10,934 nucleotides of DNA from Propionibacterium sp. (GTDB taxonomy: Bacteria; Actinomycetota; Actinomycetes; Propionibacteriales; Propionibacteriaceae): positions 1 through 10,934 of the forward strand of contig JAAYAO010000061.1 of the NCBI GenBank assembly GCA_012719335.1, written 5' to 3'. Below the pieces are notes generated by a model. It ran no database searches. It was not told where the DNA came from and saw nothing but the letters and a program-made list of their open reading frames with translations. A program made the position numbers and the translations under genes. This document shows positions 1-5,709 of this stretch, in pieces. Each line of letters starts with the position of its first letter. The first letter of the stretch is position 1.

Positions 1-248
1 CTCGGTGGAGAGGCGTAGGCCGACAGGTACTTCACCCCGATCTCGATGGCACCCTCGATGATGTCCATCAGGACGGCCTCACCGCGGGCGTGCCCCTCGG
101 TGCGTTTCAGGCCGCGTTGTTTGGCCCACCGGCCGTTGCCGTCCATCACGATCGCGACGTGCCGGGGCAGCAGGTTGGGTGCGATCAGCGGCGGCCGGGC
201 ACCGCTGGGGTGCGGACGCGGCGGTACGGGATCAGGTCGACGAGCCAC
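1..248 (-). CDS. uppS: Undecaprenyl diphosphate synthase (cis-prenyltransferase), 5' part, cut by window edge
   Basis: This enzyme condenses isopentenyl diphosphate units onto farnesyl diphosphate to make the C55 (or decaprenyl-type) lipid carrier for cell wall synthesis. From a GTG at 248 the frame reads a Pro/Arg-rich leader including HPSGARPP (residues 13-20), then the family signature [17 protein letters not shown] (30-46, with the catalytic Asp at D36) and EGHARGEAV, ending GVKYLSAYA. The leader resembles the long N-terminus of mycobacterial Rv2361c-type enzymes. An in-frame TAG lies 12 bases upstream of the GTG, so no longer start is possible. Family members continue AFSTENW, but here the frame reads A-S-P-P; one added A near position 11 would restore F-S-T-E, so there is a one-base frameshift 11 bases from the window edge, real or a sequence error. 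Only about 80 of roughly 260 codons are present. The family call is firm; whether the gene is intact is unknown. Confidence 0.9.
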   Translation of the reverse strand, partial: MARRPDPVPPRPHPSGARPPLIAPNLLPRHVAIVMDGNGRWAKQRGLKRTEGHARGEAVLMDIIEGAIEIGVKYLSAYASPP

Positions 249-254
249 CGGATC

Positions 255-260
255 AACCTA
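255..260 (-). promoter_or_regulatory. Candidate -10 box for a leaderless uppS transcript
   Basis: On the minus strand TAGGTT is followed by six bases (GATCCG) and then the uppS GTG. This is the TANNNT-N6/7-GTG layout expected when transcription starts at the first base of the start codon. There is no good Shine-Dalgarno sequence before this GTG and no convincing -35 box. It lies downstream of the rpmB terminator, consistent with uppS having its own promoter. Inference from spacing only. Confidence 0.4.
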
Positions 261-296
261 CCGCGACGGCCCGTCCGCAGGATGCGTCGGCACGCG

Positions 297-329
297 AAAA
301 AGCCTGCCCTCCACCGGGGAGAACAGGCT
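297..329 (-). terminator. Rho-independent terminator of rpmB
   Basis: Read on the minus strand, AGCCTG-TT-CTCC is followed by a five-base loop (CCGGT), then GGAG-GG-CAGGCT and a run of T. The stem has six plus four base pairs with an internal mismatch. It lies 15 bases past the rpmB stop and just before uppS, so it should end the rpmB transcript. The opposite strand has no T run after the hairpin, so it is directional. Confidence 0.85.
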
Positions 330-344
330 CGACGCGGGGCAGGG

Positions 345-530
345 TCAGGCGTGGACCTTGCCGGCCTTCAGGCACGCGGTGCAGACGTTGATCGCCTTAC
401 CGCGGCCGGACACCTTCGCGCTGACCCGCTGGATGTTCGGGTTCCAGCGACGCTTGGTCTTCTTCTTCGACCAGGGCACGTTGTGGCCGAAGCCGGGGCC
501 CTTGGCGCACACGTCACATACGGCAGCCAC
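345..530 (-). CDS. rpmB: 50S ribosomal protein L28 (bL28)
   Basis: Small basic protein of the large ribosomal subunit, 61 residues, the usual length for actinobacterial L28. It opens MAAVCDVCAKGPGFGHNV, followed by the conserved basic stretch SKKKTKRRWNPNIQ and ends KAINVCTACLKAGKVHA. Cysteine pairs C5/C8 and C50/C53 make the zinc-binding (C+) form. The GTG start is fixed by an ideal ribosome-binding site (CCAAGGAG, 538-545) seven bases upstream. The gene is monocistronic, with a promoter at 580-609 and a terminator at 297-329. It diverges from recG; rpmB next to recG is a common actinobacterial arrangement, though a DAK2-domain (YloV-like) gene often sits between them and is absent here. Confidence 0.97.
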   Translation of the reverse strand: MAAVCDVCAKGPGFGHNVPWSKKKTKRRWNPNIQRVSAKVSGRGKAINVCTACLKAGKVHA

Positions 531-579
531 TGCAGTACTCCTTGGATTTCGATCAGGGTTCCACGACGGGAACCGGTCG

Positions 580-609
580 ATCATAGCCGACGGATTCCCG
601 GGTTGGCGA
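580..609 (-). promoter_or_regulatory. Promoter of rpmB
   Basis: On the minus strand the hexamer TCGCCA (604-609; four of six matches to TTGACA) and TATGAT (580-585; five of six matches to TATAAT) are 18 bases apart, as in housekeeping-sigma promoters. Transcription would start near 573, giving a 5' leader of about 43 bases that includes the strong ribosome-binding site. It lies in the 144-base divergent region between rpmB and recG. Confidence 0.65.
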
Positions 610-661
610 ATCGAGCACCGGGCACCACGGCGCGCACCGTGGATCTGTCGGTGGCACTCAT

Positions 662-667
662 TAGGGT
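662..667 (+). promoter_or_regulatory. Candidate -10 box for a leaderless recG transcript
   Basis: TAGGGT is followed by seven bases and then the recG GTG at 675, placing the transcription start at or next to the start codon. No clear -35 hexamer is seen 16-18 bases upstream. The alternative is that AAGGG (668-672) acts as a ribosome-binding site, but it is only two bases from the GTG, too close to work well. Confidence 0.4.
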
Positions 668-674
668 AAGGGAT

Positions 675-2903
675 GTGAGTCAACCCCCCAGCCGCTGGCA
701 GTCCGACGCCTACCGGGTGCTGGCCACCAAGGTGGAGCACGTCGTCGGAGGCCCCACCGCGAAGGCCCTGGGTGCCCTCGGTGTCGAGACCCTCGGTGAT
801 CTGCTGCGTCATCTGCCGCGCCGCTACCTGTCGAGCACCGACACCTCCGACCTGTCGCAGTTGCGGGTCGGGGACGAAGTGGCGGTGCTCGCCCGGGTGA
901 CCCACAGCGAGATCAAGGGGCCTCCCAACGCGAGGCGTCTCGAGGCGACGTTGAGTGACGGACGCGCCACCCTGCCGCTGACCTTCTTCGGTGGGCGTCG
1001 CGAGCAGTTGGTCAAACACTGGCAGGGTGAGCTGCGCATCGGCGCCCTGGTGATCGCCACCGGCAAGGTCGGGGAGTTCAAGAACCATCCGCAGATGACC
1101 CACCCGGATTTCGCGGTAATCGACGACAGCGGCCGGATCATCGGCGGGGCGATCCGCAACCGGACGATGGGGCGGGTCACCCAATCCGGCGGGCTGATCG
1201 GCATCTACCCGGCCTCGGCCAAGATCACCACCTGGGAGATCGCCGAATCGGCGCGGCTGGCGGTCGACCATGTCCGCACCCTGCCCGACCCGTGGCCGTC
1301 CTGGGTGGCCGAGGAGGCCGGCTACCCGGCGCTGGCCGATGCCTTCGTCGCGGTGCACGAACCCACCACCCGGGACGAGGCCCGGCTGGGTCAGGACCGG
1401 TTGCGGTTCGACGAGGCCTTCGCGGTGCAACTGACCATGGCGCACCGGCGGGCGTCGGCCCTGGCCGGGGTGGCCGTGCCCCGTCCGGAGGTGCCGGGGC
1501 AACTGCTGGACACCTTCGACAGCCGGTTGCCGTTTCCGCTGACCGACGGCCAGCAGCAGGTGTCGGCGGAGATCTTCGACGACCTGGCCAGGCCGCATCC
1601 GATGCAACGGCTGCTGCAGGGTGATGTGGGTTCGGGTAAGACGATCGTGGCCCTGCGGGCGATGCTGCGCACCGTGGACGCCGGTGGTCAGGCGGTGCTG
1701 TTGGCGCCCACCGAGGTGTTGGCGGCCCAGCATTACCGCACGATCACCGGGCTGCTCGGTGACCTCGCCGAGGGCGGCACCCTGGCCGCCCCGGAGCATG
1801 CCACCGAGGTGGTGCTGTTGACCGGTTCGATGTCGGCGGCGGAGAAGAAGCGGGTGCTGCTGTCGATGGCCTCGGGTACCGCCGGCATCGTGATCGGCAC
1901 CCATGCGGTGCTCGGCGAGAAGGTGCAGTTCGCCGAACTGGGCCTGGTGGTGGTGGACGAACAGCACCGCTTCGGGGTGGAACAACGGGCCGCGTTGAAC
2001 GCCAAGGCCGAGCATCGTCCGCATCTGTTGGTGATGACCGCCACGCCGATTCCGCAGTCGGTGGCGATCACCCTGTTCGGTGACCTGACCGTGTCGACCC
2101 TGCGCGAACTGCCCGCCGGCCGGGCCGAGATCACCACGGTGGCCATCGACGTCAACGCGCAGCCCGGCTGGGTCGACCGGGCCTGGGAACGGATCACCGA
2201 GGAGGTGGCCGCGGGCCGGCAGGCCTATGTGGTGTGTCCCCGGATTCACGAGAAGGACAACAGTGCCGAAGGGCTCGGCGGGGGAGCGACGGTGCTCGAC
2301 ACCTTCGCCGAACTGACCGCCGGCCCGCTGCGGGATCTGCGGGTCGGGTTGTTGCACGGGCAACTGCCCACCGACGAGAAGGACGCCACGATGCGGGCCT
2401 TCGCCGCCGGCGAACTGGACGTGCTGGTCGCCACCACCGTGATCGAGGTCGGGGTGGACGTGCCGAACGCCACCATGATGGTGATCCGGGACGCCGACCG
2501 GTTCGGCATCTCGCAGTTGCACCAGTTGCGCGGCCGGATCGGACGGGGTGGTCACGCCGGGCTGTGCCTGTTGATGACCGCCGCCGAAACCCGCCAACTG
2601 GGCCGGCACGGCTGGGAGGAAACCCCGGTGTGGCAACGACTGTCGGCGGTGCAGGCCACCCGGGACGGGTTCGAGCTGGCCGAAGCCGACTTGGCTCAGC
2701 GCCGCGAGGGGGACATTCTCGGCACCACCCAGGCCGGACGTCGATCCAGCCTGCGGCTGCTCAGCGTGGTCGAACACGCCGACCTGGTGGTGCTGGCCCG
2801 TGACCTGGCCGACCGTGCCCTGGCCGAGGATCCGGGCCTGACCACCCCCGGTTTCGCCGACGCTGTCGCCGCCATCGAAGAACTCATGCAGGAAGCCCAC
2901 TGA
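675..2903 (+). CDS. recG: ATP-dependent DNA helicase RecG
   Basis: RecG remodels stalled replication forks and drives branch migration of Holliday junctions during recombinational repair. The 742-residue length matches actinobacterial homologues. The N-terminal wedge region contains GDLLRHLPRRY (about 37-47) and an OB fold. The helicase core shows LTDGQQ (289-294), Walker A GDVGSGKT (316-323), the DExH-type box DEQH (428-431), TATP (455-458), GVDVPNATMM and QLRGRIGR (617-624). The C-terminal translocation (TRG) motif region includes RREGDILGTTQAGRRS (676-691). All key residues are intact. The frame stays open far upstream to about position 90, but that part is antisense to rpmB; the GTG at 675 is chosen because family homology begins there and a -10-like box precedes it. 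The gene converges with the PNPOx gene across a repeat-filled gap. Confidence 0.97.
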   Translation: MSQPPSRWQSDAYRVLATKVEHVVGGPTAKALGALGVETLGDLLRHLPRRYLSSTDTSDLSQLRVGDEVAVLARVTHSEIKGPPNARRLEATLSDGRATLPLTFFGGRREQLVKHWQGELRIGALVIATGKVGEFKNHPQMTHPDFAVIDDSGRIIGGAIRNRTMGRVTQSGGLIGIYPASAKITTWEIAESARLAVDHVRTLPDPWPSWVAEEAGYPALADAFVAVHEPTTRDEARLGQDRLRFDEAFAVQLTMAHRRASALAGVAVPRPEVPGQLLDTFDSRLPFPLTDGQQQVSAEIFDDLARPHPMQRLLQGDVGSGKTIVALRAMLRTVDAGGQAVLLAPTEVLAAQHYRTITGLLGDLAEGGTLAAPEHATEVVLLTGSMSAAEKKRVLLSMASGTAGIVIGTHAVLGEKVQFAELGLVVVDEQHRFGVEQRAALNAKAEHRPHLLVMTATPIPQSVAITLFGDLTVSTLRELPAGRAEITTVAIDVNAQPGWVDRAWERITEEVAAGRQAYVVCPRIHEKDNSAEGLGGGATVLDTFAELTAGPLRDLRVGLLHGQLPTDEKDATMRAFAAGELDVLVATTVIEVGVDVPNATMMVIRDADRFGISQLHQLRGRIGRGGHAGLCLLMTAAETRQLGRHGWEETPVWQRLSAVQATRDGFELAEADLAQRREGDILGTTQAGRRSSLRLLSVVEHADLVVLARDLADRALAEDPGLTTPGFADAVAAIEELMQEAH

Positions 2904-2911
2904 CCGACGCC

Positions 2912-2924
2912 CCGCGCTTCGCGG
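2912..2924 (+). terminator. Small hairpin just after recG, weak terminator candidate
   Basis: CCGCG-CTT-CGCGG forms a five-base-pair stem nine bases after the recG stop. There is no T run, so it is not a classical terminator. The larger hairpins of the repeats that follow could also stop or stabilise the transcript. Confidence 0.25.
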
Positions 2925-2933
2925 TGCTATGCC

Positions 2934-3152
2934 GGGTGAGCCGGGCGCGGGAGCGCCCGCGTCGAAACCCGCAAGGCTCCATGCGGACGCAACCAGGTTG
3001 GTCGGGAGTTCTTCCTTCACGCTGGTTGAGCCGGGCGCGGGAGGGCCCGGGTCGAAACCCCGCGAGGCGCCATGTGGTCGCACCCAGGTTGGTCGGGAGT
3101 TCTTCCTTCACGGTGGTTGAGCCCTGACCGCTTGCGGTCAGGTGTCGAAACC
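2934..3152 (+). repeat. Three tandem hairpin repeats, ~91-base period, between recG and the PNPOx gene
   Basis: Three elements of the form GGTTGAGC - hairpin - GTCGAAACC lie at 2934-2969 (first arm GGGTGAGC), 3024-3059 and 3115-3152. Their central stems differ in sequence but all pair: CGGGCGC/GCGCCCG, CCGGGC/GCCCGG and CCTGACCGC/GCGGTCAGG (a perfect nine-base-pair stem with a TT loop, 3123-3142). Between elements runs a conserved spacer whose last 28 bases are identical at 2993-3020 and 3084-3111. The two outer arms are partly complementary (GGTT...AACC), so each unit can fold into a long hairpin. No plausible gene is seen here. I know similar GGTTGAGC/GTCGAAACC sequences as abundant interspersed repeats in actinobacterial genomes but cannot name a family. 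Confidence 0.85.
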
Positions 3153-3205
3153 TCGTGAGGTGCTGTGTGGACGTGAGTGTGGTTGGCTCGGTGCTCATCG
3201 CACTG

Positions 3206-3311
3206 GGTTTCGACGGACGGCGGCTGGCGCGGCCTGCTCAACCGGCGTGCGATTTCGCGCGCGGCCTGTTCGACCGGTGCGCTTCCGGCGGGTGCTGCGT
3301 TCGGTTCAACC
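3206..3311 (-). repeat. Inverted and degenerate copies of the same repeat
   Basis: GGTTTCGAC (3206-3214) and GCTCAACC (3236-3243) are the reverse complement of the forward elements at 2934-3152. A decayed second copy follows: GCGCGGCCTG recurs at 3227 and 3259 (32-base period), with GTTCGACC after the second. GGTTCAACCAGCGTG at 3303-3317 is the inverse of the unit boundary at 3018-3032, with one mismatch. A four-base-pair hairpin (GGGC-GAAT-GCCC, 3317-3328) lies next to the stop of the minus-strand PNPOx gene but has no T run. The rest of the 2904-3330 gap holds nothing else I can identify. Confidence 0.65.
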
Positions 3312-3330
3312 AGCGTGGGCGAATGCCCGA

Positions 3331-3756
3331 TTACCAGCTTGCGGGTTCGTCGCCGAACCGGAAGCGTCGGCCGCTGATCGCGATCGGGCGGATCCGCACG
3401 TAGGTCTTCTTCAGGGTGGGCACCCAGGGCTTCAACGGCAGCGTCTCGGCCGCGTCGATCTCGTCGGCATGCTCCAGCGCCTCGGCCTGGCCGCGCACCA
3501 GCACGCTCCAACCGCCCTCACCGTCCCACTCGTCCACCTCGAAGGCGACCCGGTTGTTGACGGTCAGTTCCAGCAGTTTGCTGCCCTCCGCGGTGCGGAA
3601 CACGATTGTGCGATCGTCCACCACGAAGTTCACCGGGTAGATCTCCGGTTCGTTCACCACCGCGGTCGCCAGCCGCCCCAATTCCTGGGCTGCCAGCAGA
3701 TCCCACGACTCCTGCTCGCTGAGATTGGTCACTGCACCGGTTTCGTCGAAGGCCAT
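3331..3756 (-). CDS. Pyridoxamine 5'-phosphate oxidase-family (split-barrel flavin-binding) protein
   Basis: A 141-residue protein beginning MAFDETGAVTNLSEQESW. It has the split-barrel flavin-binding pattern of small PNPOx-like proteins: LGRLATAVVNEPEIYPVNF, then VFRTAEGSKLLEL, NNRVAFEVDEWD and a GGWSVLVRGQAEAL strand. Family members bind FMN, F420 or haem; the true substrate cannot be read from sequence, and I do not consider it pdxH, which is longer and has other conserved residues. The ATG at 3756 is chosen by resemblance of MAFDE to relatives; an in-frame ATG at 3774 would add MGDNEV. Neither has an ideal ribosome-binding site (GGGAG is 11 bases from the chosen ATG). It diverges from rsmD with only 42 bases between, so their promoters must overlap, and it converges with recG. 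Confidence 0.88.
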   Translation of the reverse strand: MAFDETGAVTNLSEQESWDLLAAQELGRLATAVVNEPEIYPVNFVVDDRTIVFRTAEGSKLLELTVNNRVAFEVDEWDGEGGWSVLVRGQAEALEHADEIDAAETLPLKPWVPTLKKTYVRIRPIAISGRRFRFGDEPASW

Positions 3757-3763
3757 GACCTCA

Positions 3764-3791
3764 TTGTCTCCCATCGCGTGCCGACTACCCT
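3764..3791 (+). promoter_or_regulatory. Promoter of rsmD-coaD, probably giving a leaderless mRNA
   Basis: TTGTCT (3764-3769; four of six matches to TTGACA) and TACCCT (3786-3791) are 16 bases apart. Seven bases after TACCCT is the GTG of rsmD, so transcription probably starts at the start codon. It is the best of the leaderless candidates in this window because both hexamers are recognisable. It lies within the upstream region of the divergent PNPOx gene. Confidence 0.55.
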
Positions 3792-3798
3792 TGCGGGG

Positions 3799-4395
3799 GT
3801 GTCCAGAATCATCGCCGGCAGCCGCAAGGGACGACGCCTGCAGACCCCCGAGGGTGAACTGACCCGACCCACCACCGACCGGGTCCGCGAAGCGGTTTTC
3901 TCGGCCCTGGCCTCCTGGGCGGGCACCGTGGACGAACCCACCGGGACGTCCCTGGCCGGTCTCGGTTTCGTCGACCTGTTCGCCGGGTCGGGGGCGATGG
4001 CCCTGGAAGCCGCCAGCAGGGGAGCGCACCCGGTGACCGCGGTGGAGGCCGACCGGGCCACCGCCGACCTGATCCGGCGCAACGCCGAGACCGTCGACCT
4101 GCCCGTGCGGGTGCTGAACCGCCGCGCCGAACACCTCACCGCCCCCGCCACGCCCGCCGACGTGCTGTGGGCCGACCCGCCCTACGACCTGACCACCGAC
4201 GCGCTGAGCGAACTGACCGACCGGCTGGTCGCCGACGGATGGCTGGTGCACAACGGCCTGTTGGTGATCGAACGCGGGGTGCGGGACGAGCCGTGGCACC
4301 CCCCGGCGGGATGGGACTCGTGGAACCGCACATACGGTGAGACGATCATCTTCTACGCCCAACCCGCCGACGATGAGGAGCAACCCGATGCGTAA
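3799..4395 (+). CDS. rsmD: 16S rRNA (guanine(966)-N(2))-methyltransferase RsmD
   Basis: RsmD methylates N2 of G966 in 16S rRNA during 30S assembly, using S-adenosylmethionine. The 198-residue protein begins VSRIIAGSRKGRRLQTP and shows RPTTDRVREAVFS, the SAM-binding motif VDLFAGSGAMALEAASRGA, and the catalytic WADPPYD (DPPY at 126-129). The start is GTG at 3799, where family homology begins; there is no spaced ribosome-binding site, and a leaderless start is likely. The open frame extends hundreds of bases upstream across the antisense PNPOx gene, which I treat as non-coding. The acidic C-terminal tail overlaps coaD by eight bases, so the two genes are co-transcribed, an order conserved across many bacteria. 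Confidence 0.95.
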   Translation: MSRIIAGSRKGRRLQTPEGELTRPTTDRVREAVFSALASWAGTVDEPTGTSLAGLGFVDLFAGSGAMALEAASRGAHPVTAVEADRATADLIRRNAETVDLPVRVLNRRAEHLTAPATPADVLWADPPYDLTTDALSELTDRLVADGWLVHNGLLVIERGVRDEPWHPPAGWDSWNRTYGETIIFYAQPADDEEQPDA

Positions 4396-4864
4396 GGCGA
4401 TCTGTCCCGGCTCGTTCGACCCGGTCACCCACGGACACCTGGACATCATCGAACGTGCCTCGAAGATCTTCGACGAGGTGGTCGTCGGCGTCGGCACCAA
4501 CACCTCGAAGAACACCCTGTTCAGCACCGAGGAGCGGGTCGACATGATGACCCTGGCCACCTCGCACCTGCCGAACATCGTGGTGCGGCAGATCTCCGGC
4601 CTGCTGGTGACCTACTGCGAGGAACACGGCATCGGATCGATCGTGAAGGGCCTGCGGTTCGCCGGCGACTTCGAGTACGAACTGCAGATGGCCCAGATGA
4701 ACGCCCGGATGTCGGACGTGGAGACGATCCTGCTGCCGACCTCCTCGGAATGGTCGTTCATCTCCTCGACCCTGGTGCGCGAGATCGCCAAGGTCGACGG
4801 GGACATCTCCGAGTTCGTGCCCGAGGTTGTCGCCCAGCGGCTCGCCGAACGCAACAAGGGCTGA
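4388..4864 (+). CDS. coaD: Phosphopantetheine adenylyltransferase
   Basis: CoaD transfers AMP from ATP to 4'-phosphopantetheine, giving dephospho-CoA, the penultimate step of coenzyme A synthesis. The 158-residue length is typical. It starts MRKAICPGSFDPVTHGH, containing the nucleotidyltransferase motif T14-H-G-H17, and later has KGLRFAGDFEYELQMA and the C-terminal WSFISSTLVREIA, which includes the conserved ISST-type nucleotide-binding loop. The ATG is set by GAGGAG (4375-4380) seven bases upstream. The start overlaps the rsmD end by eight bases, suggesting translational coupling. A 96-base gap with its own promoter separates it from yceD; I see no strong terminator in between. Confidence 0.97.
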   Translation: MRKAICPGSFDPVTHGHLDIIERASKIFDEVVVGVGTNTSKNTLFSTEERVDMMTLATSHLPNIVVRQISGLLVTYCEEHGIGSIVKGLRFAGDFEYELQMAQMNARMSDVETILLPTSSEWSFISSTLVREIAKVDGDISEFVPEVVAQRLAERNKG

Positions 4865-4881
4865 GCGTCCCGTCCCAGCTT

Positions 4882-4910
4882 TTGCGAGCCCGGCCCGCCG
4901 CGGGTATGGT
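4882..4910 (+). promoter_or_regulatory. Promoter of the yceD-rpmF-rnc-mutM-gtrA-smc operon
   Basis: TTGCGA (4882-4887; four of six matches to TTGACA) and TATGGT (4905-4910; TANNNT) are 17 bases apart. The start site would be near 4917, giving a leader of about 44 bases that ends in GAGGAGG before yceD. A short CCCG/CGGG pairing lies in the spacer (4894-4904). No further convincing promoter is seen until 7274. Confidence 0.6.
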
Positions 4911-4960
4911 TGGGCGTCGGTCGTGTCGCTGTCGAGCCATCACGCCCGAGGAGGAATGCC

Positions 4961-5482
4961 ATGACGTCCGGTCTGGTCATCGATACCCGCGATCTCGGTC
5001 GCCGGGCCGGTGCCGCGAAGACGGTGCGGCTCACCGCCTCGGCACCCGAGGGCATCGGCACCGAGATGATCGGAGTACCACCCGAATCCCCGATCGAACT
5101 GGACGTTCACGTCGAGTCCGTGGGGGAGGGAATCCTGGTGAGCGGAGACGCCACGGTACAGATTCTGGGGGAGTGCGCTCGCTGTCTGGGTGAGGTCACC
5201 GATGAGATGACCGTCGACCTGCAGGAGTTGTTCCTTCACCCCGGGGTCGAACCCGATGACGAGGAAGCGCACCGCGTGCAGAACGAACTCGTCGATGTCG
5301 AGCCGGTGCTGCGCGATGCGGTGGTGCTCGACCTACCGTTCACACCGCTGTGCCGGCCGGACTGCGCCGGGTTGTGCCCCACCTGTGGGGTCGACCGCAA
5401 CGCAGAACCCGACCACCGGCACGACGATGCGATCGACGCCCGTTGGGCCCAGTTGACCGAATGGTCGGCCGAGTCCGACTGA
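4961..5482 (+). CDS. YceD/DUF177 family protein, 23S rRNA accumulation factor-like
   Basis: YceD-family proteins are encoded before rpmF in most bacteria and are linked to 23S rRNA accumulation and large-subunit assembly; the exact activity is not settled. The 173-residue protein has the DUF177 core: GEGILVSGDATVQILGECARC, then VDLQELFLHPG, and a C-terminal cysteine cluster. Cysteines at C72/C75 and C131, C135, C139 and C142 (PLCRPDCAGLCPTCG) suggest metal binding. The ATG at 4961 has a strong ribosome-binding site, GAGGAGG (4948-4954), six bases upstream. It is followed by rpmF after 35 bases, the conserved pair, and is the first gene of the operon. Confidence 0.93.
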   Translation: MTSGLVIDTRDLGRRAGAAKTVRLTASAPEGIGTEMIGVPPESPIELDVHVESVGEGILVSGDATVQILGECARCLGEVTDEMTVDLQELFLHPGVEPDDEEAHRVQNELVDVEPVLRDAVVLDLPFTPLCRPDCAGLCPTCGVDRNAEPDHRHDDAIDARWAQLTEWSAESD

Positions 5483-5517
5483 CCAGCTTTCAGCACAGAT
5501 AGTTCCGAGGAGAAGAC

Positions 5518-5709
5518 GTGGCTGTTCCGAAGCGGAAGATGTCCCGCAGCAACACGCGGCACCGCCGTAGCCAGTGGAAGGCCGCTCTGCCGACCCTGGT
5601 GACCTGCACCAACCCCGCCTGCCGGGCCAAGCACGTGCCGCACACCGCGTGCCCCGAGTGCGGCCAGTACGGCGCTCGCAACGCGCGTCGCCAGGTTCTC
5701 GACAACTGA
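5518..5709 (+). CDS. rpmF: 50S ribosomal protein L32 (bL32)
   Basis: Large-subunit ribosomal protein of 63 residues, beginning [20 protein letters not shown], a hallmark actinobacterial L32 start. The C-terminal half has cysteines C30, C35, C45 and C48 (CTNPAC ... CPEC), a zinc knuckle whose first pair is spaced by four residues rather than the commoner two. The GTG start has GAGGAG (5507-5512) five bases upstream. Its TGA stop (5707-5709) overlaps the most likely rnc start. Confidence 0.97.
   Translation: MAVPKRKMSRSNTRHRRSQWKAALPTLVTCTNPACRAKHVPHTACPECGQYGARNARRQVLDN

Noticed and set aside
90..674. Upstream extension of the recG frame
   Set aside because: It runs antisense through rpmB and has no similarity to RecG; family homology and a -10-like box place the start at 675.
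345..3083. Long minus-strand open frame (912 codons) opposite recG and running into rpmB
   Set aside because: Only the last 61 codons (rpmB) resemble a protein; the rest is a GC-rich shadow of recG with no recognisable motifs.
2924..3403. Small plus- and minus-strand open frames in the recG-PNPOx gap
   Set aside because: Their apparent repeated peptides (for example VKEELPTNL on the minus strand) come from the tandem DNA repeat. They lack ribosome-binding sites and known domains.
3142..3798. Upstream extension of the rsmD frame, overlapping the PNPOx gene on the other strand
   Set aside because: The part before 3799 is Arg/Pro/Ala-rich antisense of a real gene. RsmD homology begins at VSRIIAGSRKG.
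4733..4960. Terminator after coaD
   Set aside because: Only a four-base-pair CCCG/CGGG pairing is visible in the coaD-yceD gap, without a T run, so no terminator is called.
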